Below are positions 59,686-64,000 of a stretch of 64,000 bases of DNA, one piece after another. How positions within the stretch are numbered: the first letter of the stretch is position 1; each line of letters opens with the position of its first letter. Origin of the DNA: Scolanthus callimorphus (taxonomy: Eukaryota; Cnidaria; Anthozoa; Actiniaria; Edwardsiidae); contig CM066912.1 of assembly GCA_033964015.1 (NCBI GenBank), positions 33,607,205-33,671,204 of the forward strand, given 5' to 3'. The notes beneath the pieces were generated by a model that had not been told where the DNA came from, did not search any database, and worked only from the letters and a program-made list of their open reading frames with translations. The translations under genes and the position numbers were made by a program.

Positions 59686-62600
59686 GTGCATACTCTCACT
59701 TCTTCAATTAGCTTTCTTCTTTCGACTTTTTGTAAATTCTTTGGTGTTAAATACTTGAACCTGGAAAGTACCTGAAAATCGTTCTCGCTTCCGGCCTCCA
59801 TTATTTAAAATACCCATGATGCTTTGTCGTGTAGATTGACCCAGATAAATTGCAAAGCTTCGCTATCTTTCGCTGTCTGGCGCAATGTGCTAAGCGTCAG
59901 GTTGCAAGGTTACGGGTTCGACTACAGGTTGGGCGCGCATTATGATTTCTTTTTCTTTTATTAGGAATCGTGCAAGATCGCTAGAAATTGCTTGAAGTAA
60001 AATCGAATGCTAATCGAATCGAAATTGTGCTAACGCAGAATCGTGCTAACGCAGAAGTCTCACATCATACCAATGCTCCTTCATTTCCGCTGCGCGCGCA
60101 TGAATGAGTAATAAACAAGTTTTTCGTCCGGAGTGTCCATGCCGCGGCCCTTTTATTTTTTATTTCTTTTTGCTCCTTGTTTATGCCTTGTTTTATTGGT
60201 TTATGCCATATTTTGTTTACAAAATGACTACGACTGTTTCATAAACTATTCTTAAGGGCAATCTATGTTCATATAAAGCATTTCCATGCTTTCAAAGCAG
60301 TCTAATCGCTTGTGACGTTTGACTTCGTTTTGTAGACAATTAATTTTGTGAAAATAAAAAATAAAATAAAAAGTGATGCGGCTCCAAAAAAACGATGCGG
60401 GTGGGGACGATAAACATGATTTGTTTTACTTGGCCTTAGCCGAGTAGCAGTAAACGCATGATTCATTCACTAACTACTAACACAAAGTCGGAGTTTAAAA
60501 TTCGTGCGGTGACACTATCAGACTATCTCCGTATGGCCCGGTTTATTTATTTTTAGTCTATTAGAATCGGGGATAGAAGCTGAGTATTTTACTTTTGATA
60601 TCCAATATTCCTACTTCAAGAAAGCTATTCCAAAAGACATTCTGGTATTCCTTAGTAGTATAAAAATATTCATATCCCAACTAGAAATCAAATGTTCAAA
60701 TTAGTTAATATTAAATATTTCTGCAGGGTTCTATCGCATAAACCGCAGATTTTGGCTTGTTCACCACATCACCAGATCACTGCGATCCAATGACCGCATC
60801 ACCGAAAACCCCTATCCCCCCTATCACTGCGAATGTTAATTGTTCAGTCAGACAAAAACTTGTACTGTTGTGACAGGCGATTCATTGCATATTCACGCGT
60901 TGAATGTAATGAGCCGCGCGAGACTATTCAAAATGTTTTAGAAATAGATTGATTTCTATATTTAAGCATTAGAGCACAACTTTATATGACTTCATCGGCG
61001 CAATAGAGCACGCGTGATGTTGGAAGAGACACGAGAACATTGTAAGTGATTTTAAAATGTTTCGAGTGTCACTTCCAACATCACGCGTGCTGTATTTGCC
61101 GATAGTCATAGAAAGTTGTGTTGTGATGCTAAGCGCGCTCCACTGACTACGAACCATGCACTAGTACTTTTCGTTGTTTTAACGGACAAATTTGAATCCA
61201 ATTTAGAAGACAAGCCAGGAGCTGATGACCTCCAGAAGCGCAGTGTTTCTAAATTCGGCAAAATGATCGGAAAGGCCACCGGACGCCCATTTTGGAATTA
61301 CATGCATTATGGCTGTTGGTGTGGATTGGGTGGGCATGGTCGACCACGTGACGGAGTAGACAGGTAGAGTCCCTACAATCCCGTTGTATCTTCAAGGCCA
61401 AAGACTCGTTACTTGGTAGCCTCCCCGGGGGGGGGGGGGGGGGGGGGGGGGACTCCCATATTTTTTTTGTTGGGGATGATCGTCGTATCTTTTAGGGGTT
61501 AAAATCACGTTGGTTTGGTCTTTTTTTAGGGGTGATCTTGATCTTCAATAAATTTTAGGGAGATTGGTATCTTTTAGGGACGAAACTGTGTCCAAATTGC
61601 TTTTTCTTATAATGGTACTTCTAAAAACCGTGTAAGAAAGAGAGATTATTCGATAAGAAGACGATAAATTAAAAACAAACACGTCTTTTACCTGTTACCT
61701 GTGTCCTTCGCGCCTACTTGGTACATAAGACCTTATCTTTTAGGGTATCTTTTAGGGTATCTTTTAGGGTATCTTTTAGGTATCTTTTAGGGTAATAAAT
61801 TGTTTGAGCCACGCCATGGCCCGCCATGTTTGGTATCCGTAGGCGAAACTGAAAATTTCTGATATCATCCCCGACCAAAAAATATTGGAGTCCTCCCCCC
61901 CCCCCCCCCGGGGGTAGTCCTCCGCGACCCAAGCGGTTAGACATAGACATAGACATAGGTTAAATAGTTAGAGGCCACCCCTTAGAATCACATAGCGCTC
62001 TCTCGCGGAAGTTTCATACTTTGAGTGTGACGATTGTGTCATACCAGGAGCCCATCAACAGGAGTCTCCATCACCTAGGGAGCACAAGAGTTTAATTTTT
62101 AAGAGTGCAAATTGCGAATTTTCCGAATCAATTTCCATGATCACAATTGATTTCCCCTTTTTGAAACCATAAGACAAAATTACAAGTATGAGGAAAATAA
62201 GCGCCCACACAGGCTAATTTTTGCGGAAAATGCAACATCCGCTATCTAAACACATTATTTTATACACTTCTTGTGCAAATGACTTGACCTAGAGGAGTAG
62301 ATGGAAGCTCCTGTTGATGGGCTCCCTGTGTATATGGCTAGACCTAGTGGAGTAGATTTAGGCTCCTGTTGATGTGCTCCCTGTGTATATGGCTAGACCT
62401 TTCTAGTGGACTAGATGGAGGCAACTGGTCGCATCAAATCGCTGGCGCACGCAAAGCCGTTCTCGGCTCATCATCTCGCGGGGAAGGCTCATCGTCGCCA
62501 TTTTTTCTCGGCCAAAGGGCCTGATGGCGAGAACACAGGAAGTCCGCGCGAATTCGTAAAAAGCGACCACTTCTGGATATGACTTCATTTTCTTCTTTAT

Positions 62601-63244
62601 ATTCATGTTTTAGATGCTGCGTATGTCACGACGAGTGCTACAACAGGCTCATTCGCCGACGGATTTGCAACAGATACAGGGTATACTCGGTCTATTACGC
62701 CTTCTCGGGCTCAAGGAACCCTCGATGCAAAAGTAAGAGTTTTTCACCATAAAAGATTTTTAAAAATGCCTCAAAACTATAAAAACAGGCCCCAAAAGAT
62801 GAAAATAATACTTTAAACATTACGAAAGTTCTCAACATGTTCAAAATAGAGTGAATTTGCACCATGCAGGACACCTCAATGCTTTTTGCCAGAAACCGTC
62901 CCTAGCAAGAGGCTTTTTCTGGCCTTCTTTTGCAGGCAGCAGCGAAAGTATTTTCACTTGGACATGATTGGAAAAGTGTTTGGGTCGTCTGCAGTCATTG
63001 AAATTTGACCTCAATGTGAAATCTTGATCTCTTCGCAGCTCATTATCGCGTCAGGCGCTGGTGGAGGCGCTGGAAGAACAAACGAGTGTCAAGATGTGGC
63101 CTGGCGAAGTGCAGGTGTGACGTAGAGGCCGTCAAGTGTTTCCAGAAGAACCGGTTTCACCGGAAATACCGGTTCTACAACAAGAGGCGATGCAACAAGT
63201 CCAGGCGGCTGAAGAAGCACATACTGAGAACCACGCGGTGTTAA
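49741..63244 (+). CDS. Whole-gene span: secreted phospholipase A2, four exons
   Basis: Secreted phospholipase A2 hydrolyses the sn-2 ester of glycerophospholipids with calcium. Exons 49741-49828, 61207-61363, 62614-62732 and 63039-63244 join in phases 1, 2 and 1 to exactly 570 bases: 189 codons and TAA. The order is signal peptide, short propeptide-like acidic stretch, calcium loop (YGCWCGLGG), CCxxHDxCY catalytic motif, CRCDxxA catalytic-Asp motif, and a basic Cys-containing tail. All these are canonical for the family. The tail is far richer in Arg, Lys and Tyr than in typical family members. Secretion is supported by the signal peptide. A digestive, defensive or venom role cannot be told from sequence. 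The 11.4-kb first intron carries a LINE. Confidence 0.88.
50163..50676 (+). repeat. Long direct repeat, left copy (~510 bp)
   Basis: Nearly identical to 52967-53493, starting acagttc(c/t)ctactacgaaaa and ending ttaggccaagtaaaa. Lies in phospholipase intron 1. Confidence 0.85.
50683..50862 (+). repeat. Interspersed repeat, copy 1
   Basis: gtttttcgtccggagtgtcc...atgccgcggccc...tttatgcc...aaagcatttccatgct matches 60117-60292 almost base for base. It directly follows the 510-bp repeat, so they may be parts of one longer element. Confidence 0.75.
51343..51530. mobile_element. Hairpin element with cgccttcggctcg centre
   Basis: Arms from ttctaaaagcaataaaaata...cttacaaacactcgg to ccctcgtgtttgtaag...ttttattgctt, with the centre gacactcgccttcggctcgtgtc. 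In phospholipase intron 1. Confidence 0.7.
52787..52978. mobile_element. Hairpin element with gaccttcggtctcg centre
   Basis: aatagagaactttttccc...tacatactctgatgcaaaca pairs with tgtttgcatcagagtatgta...ggaaaaagttcaaacagttctct. Same design as 51343-51530. Confidence 0.7.
52967..53493 (+). repeat. Long direct repeat, right copy (~525 bp)
   Basis: Second copy of 50163-50676 with a few substitutions and small insertions. Its left edge touches the arm of the hairpin element at 52787-52978. Confidence 0.85.
54311..54409. mobile_element. Hairpin element with aagggccgtaggcccgag centre
   Basis: ttaattaccgagattcgagg caataaccccaatacatcc pairs with ggatgtattggggttattgc cgagaatcgaggtaattaa. Confidence 0.72.
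55408..55757. mobile_element. Probable small inverted-repeat element
   Basis: aaaggggcaactgtcatgg at the left and acgtgacagtgccccttga at the right pair imperfectly. Same AGGGGC end style as 8706-9093. Confidence 0.4.
56700..59686 (+). mobile_element. CR1/L2-like LINE copy in phospholipase intron 1
   Basis: The intact ORF is followed by a ~150-base AT-rich 3' part, AATAAA at 59649-59654 and a (CTAT)n tail to 59686, the usual 3' end of this class. The 5' edge is a guess, because no boundary or target duplication could be read. Confidence 0.75.
56840..59503 (+). CDS. LINE ORF2: endonuclease plus reverse transcriptase, intact
   Basis: 887 codons without a break. The N-terminal domain is an APE-type endonuclease: TESW (residues 25-28), GDIN (138-141) and SDH (191-193). 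The reverse transcriptase follows: FDFRKAFDLIDH (about 555), GVPQGTKLGPWLF (from 616) and YVDD (645-648), then a thumb/C-terminal region ending in an LRNKRKF-type tail. This order is typical of CR1/L2-like non-LTR retrotransposons. The element sits in sense orientation inside phospholipase intron 1. No ORF1 is seen upstream, so the copy may be 5'-truncated or of a one-ORF type. The intact frame suggests recent insertion. Confidence 0.9.
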   Translation: MSLAPKIDEVRHVVQNANFDFICITESWLKSHIQDSVVAIDDYHLVRRDRVEIMHGGVCMYVKDTIPFSVIEDLADDFLEVLWLDIRPHRLPRGVNNIIIGVIYHPPTASNSQMLDYLIKCLSTIESRHSDCGIILLGDINKLDTARLKSNFNLKQTVYFPTRGRNTLDQILTNLKEYYDPPIERPAFGLSDHCSVEVQPKVRPAISESKFTVKSRDLRASNRQAIRSYLEQVDVESLINTVVTCEEKTSLLHTIVQTGLDFIAPIRTKTIHITEPPWINQRLKSLIKKRQRALSLGDQDEFRRLRNLVNRERKACRGKYYSHKVEHLKDCSPAKWWTEVKKLSGMSKATSAKDNIIKSLKHLSAEDTGENDTSLANRINEGFLTPMQDFRPLTEQPTVEPASPSESDLVVTSAEVFKALSAINPTKAQGPDGMPGWLLKENADLLSDPIRDILNSSYREGCLPSSWKEADVVPVPKQKPIFDINKHLRPISLTPLLSKIGEDFIVERFVKPAVLAKIDSQQFGTIPNSSTVHALIDMLHRWTNDTDGNGTATRVVLFDFRKAFDLIDHTILVRKLRTYDLPDSVIHWIIDFLRDRKQRVKLGQDCYSEWRGIPAGVPQGTKLGPWLFLIMINDISVPGVHLWKYVDDITISESVPKKHTSKIQEAVDELCSITSADKFQLNEVKCKELRIDFSQADKGFNSVNVNNSELELVSEAKLLGLNISNDLKWNAHIAAIIKKGASRLYFLRQLKRSKLASKDLMQFYITCIRPVTEYACQVYHNSLPNYLSNDLERLQKRAMRIIYPELSYAEALKEAGLVTLFQRRQDITSRFFDEIVANTDHRLNRLLPKKNESQYNLRNKRKFVMPKCSTKRCQSSFINCNSRFYIP
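59880..59940 (+). repeat. Degenerate tRNA-like / SINE-like segment
   Basis: ggcgcaatgtgctaagcgtc resembles a damaged A box and gggttcgactaca a B box about 40 bases later. No full cloverleaf can be folded. It is probably a SINE remnant. Confidence 0.3.
60117..60292 (+). repeat. Interspersed repeat, copy 2
   Basis: Matches 50683-50862. In phospholipase intron 1, downstream of the LINE. Confidence 0.75.
60965..61130. mobile_element. Hairpin element just upstream of phospholipase exon 2
   Basis: gcacgcgtgatgttggaaga...cgagaacatt pairs with aatgtttcgagtgtcacttccaacatcacgcgtgc. Outer arms also pair. Ends 76 bases before exon 2. Confidence 0.7.
61207..61363 (+). CDS. Phospholipase A2, exon 2 (calcium loop)
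   Basis: The acceptor is ccaatttag ending at 61206, phase 1, completing g|aa (Glu). The donor is cag|gtagag at 61364, phase 2. After a linker (D-K-P-G-A-D-D-L-Q-K-R, with a K-R propeptide-type site) come K-F-G-K-M-I and then YMHYGCWCGLGGHGRPRDGVD, the calcium-binding loop with the expected Tyr, Gly and Cys positions and the first Asp of the active-site approach. The frame extends further left as an open ORF, but only this AG gives the right phase. Confidence 0.85.
61423..61914. mobile_element. G-tract inverted-repeat element, copy C
   Basis: ccccggggg (25 G) actcccatattttt...ggggatgatcgtc at the left, atcatccccgaccaaaaaat...ggagtcctcccc...ccggggg at the right. The interior has 4-5 tandem TATCTTTTAGGG units (61734-61785). 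In phospholipase intron 2. Confidence 0.8.
62287..62425 (+). repeat. About 58-bp tandem repeat in phospholipase intron 2
   Basis: Two to three copies of the unit also found at 49090-49200 (agacctagtggagtagat, ggctcctgttgatg, gctccctgtgtatatggcta). Confidence 0.75.
62614..62732 (+). CDS. Phospholipase A2, exon 3 (catalytic His-Asp)
   Basis: The acceptor is atgttttag ending at 62613; ag|a gives Arg. It begins CCVCHDECYNRL, matching the catalytic CCxxHDxCY signature with the active-site His and calcium-binding Asp. It continues R-R-R-I-C-N-R-Y-R-V-Y-S and ends P-R-C-K before aa|gtaaga at 62733 (phase 1). The loop after the active site is shorter and more basic than usual. Confidence 0.87.
63039..63244 (+). 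CDS. Phospholipase A2, exon 4 (second catalytic Asp, Arg-rich tail)
   Basis: The acceptor is gatctcttcgcag ending at 63038, phase 1. It begins H-Y-R-V-R-R-W-W-R-R-W-K, then CGLAKCRCDVEAVKCF, the family motif with the second catalytic Asp. The tail follows (R-F-H-R-K-Y-R-F-Y-N-K-R-R-C and more) and a final Cys before TAA at 63242-63244. Four Cys residues here can pair with those of the core. The WW/RR style recalls the neighbouring basic-protein gene. Confidence 0.85.
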
Positions 63245-64000
63245 AGAGACAGGGACCGTTATTAAATGAAACTGGGTAAAATAAAATGTAAAGCCACAGA
63301 AAGCGGCCTGAAGAGCTGGAGACAGGGCAGCTAAAATTAATTACACAGGGTAAAATAAAATGTATAGGCAAGAAAAGTGGTTCCGAGGAGCTGGGTACTG
63401 GAATATATAAATGTAATACCAAAGTTCACGTCCATGAGCATTTAAACATTTTTTTTTTGCTTGTAAAATAGACAAATAGCAAATAAAATATCACTGAAGG
63501 CTTGAATGCTACATTTTGAACTTATATCAGTGGCAGCCGAACCCCCCTTCTAAAACAATAGATTTCCACTGAGAGAATACTAGGAAGTTAGGCATTGATT
63601 TTCCGGCACGAGGTTCCTCTATATTTTCAGTGACTCCATTGCACCGTGTCTGAAAAATGCCATATTATCTCTAGTTTGATTTTCAGAATCGCACAAAAAG
63701 AAAAAAATTATATACAAGCGATACTCGGTAGATGCATGAGCTTTTGGTAGATGGTGGTGCCCCCCTTCAAAAATTCCTGGATCCCTGTGCATGTAGCGGA
63801 AATGTTTCTCAAAACGCTGTCACGTACTCCGCATTTTTCTAGAGGGTGCTCAGCTTTGCGTGCAGTCCCTTATTTGGCAATCGCCCGTAAATAAATTGGT
63901 CTTGAAAAGGCGCGCAGGTGAATAAAAGCGCGCGTAGTAAGAAAAAAAAAACGACTTTTGTCTTGTATTTACGGACGATCGCAGGCTCACGCTATAACAG
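63245..64000. other. 3' flank of the phospholipase gene
   Basis: Contains AATAAA signals at 63279 and about 63354, then AT-rich sequence. No ORF, repeat or RNA gene is visible to the window end. Confidence 0.6.
63279..63284 (+). promoter_or_regulatory. Poly(A) signal of the phospholipase gene (AATAAA)
   Basis: AATAAA lies 35 bases after the stop at 63244; a second one follows near 63354. The position fits a short 3' untranslated region. Confidence 0.5.

Overview
The window looks like animal nuclear DNA, most likely from a cnidarian (a coral or sea anemone). I infer this from the spliced genes, the secreted phospholipase A2 gene, CR1/L2-like LINEs with microsatellite tails, a tRNA-like repeat and the very large number of small inverted-repeat elements. 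No single sequence proves the phylum. There are two genes, both on the + strand. GENE 1 (about 1-45686, 5' end outside the window) is a many-exon gene for an extraordinarily basic protein. I can place 19 exons. Nearly all begin after a good AG and end at GT(A/G)AG-like donors, and nearly all are interrupted after the second base of a codon, usually an Arg codon. Together they carry about 5.3 kb of coding sequence (roughly 1,750 residues). The protein alternates between stretches that look like short beta strands (aromatic and Val/Ile residues alternating with Arg/Lys, with G-[VIR]-[VI] turns) and long Arg-dominated blocks that look helical. It ends in a Lys/Ala/Gln tail and a stop at 45684-45686. 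I do not recognise the family. Protamine-like or H1-like DNA binding, mineral or polyanion binding, or a structural role are all only hypotheses. Five of the exons need a one-base correction (six sites) to stay open, and two junctions do not match in phase. GENE 2 (49741-63244) is a four-exon secreted phospholipase A2. It has a signal peptide exon, an 11.4-kb first intron, a calcium-loop exon, a catalytic His-Asp exon and a last exon with the second catalytic-Asp motif and an unusually Arg-rich tail. The four exons join in frame to 189 codons plus stop. BETWEEN AND INSIDE THE GENES almost everything is repeats. Intron 7 of gene 1 (11792-17709) is mostly two tandem arrays (43-bp and 90-bp units) followed by three ~126-bp repeats with CRE palindromes. 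There are four LINE copies: one with an intact 887-codon endonuclease-reverse transcriptase ORF in the phospholipase intron, one with an intact 721-codon reverse transcriptase ORF on the - strand in intron 13, and two decayed fragments. There are several families of small terminal-inverted-repeat elements, some bounded by runs of G/C, some with TTAA or TTA target duplications, and one foldback element nested in another copy of itself. The stretch 45687-49740 between the genes and the tail 63245-64000 hold no gene I can support. The introns not listed separately hold AT-rich sequence in which I see nothing further.
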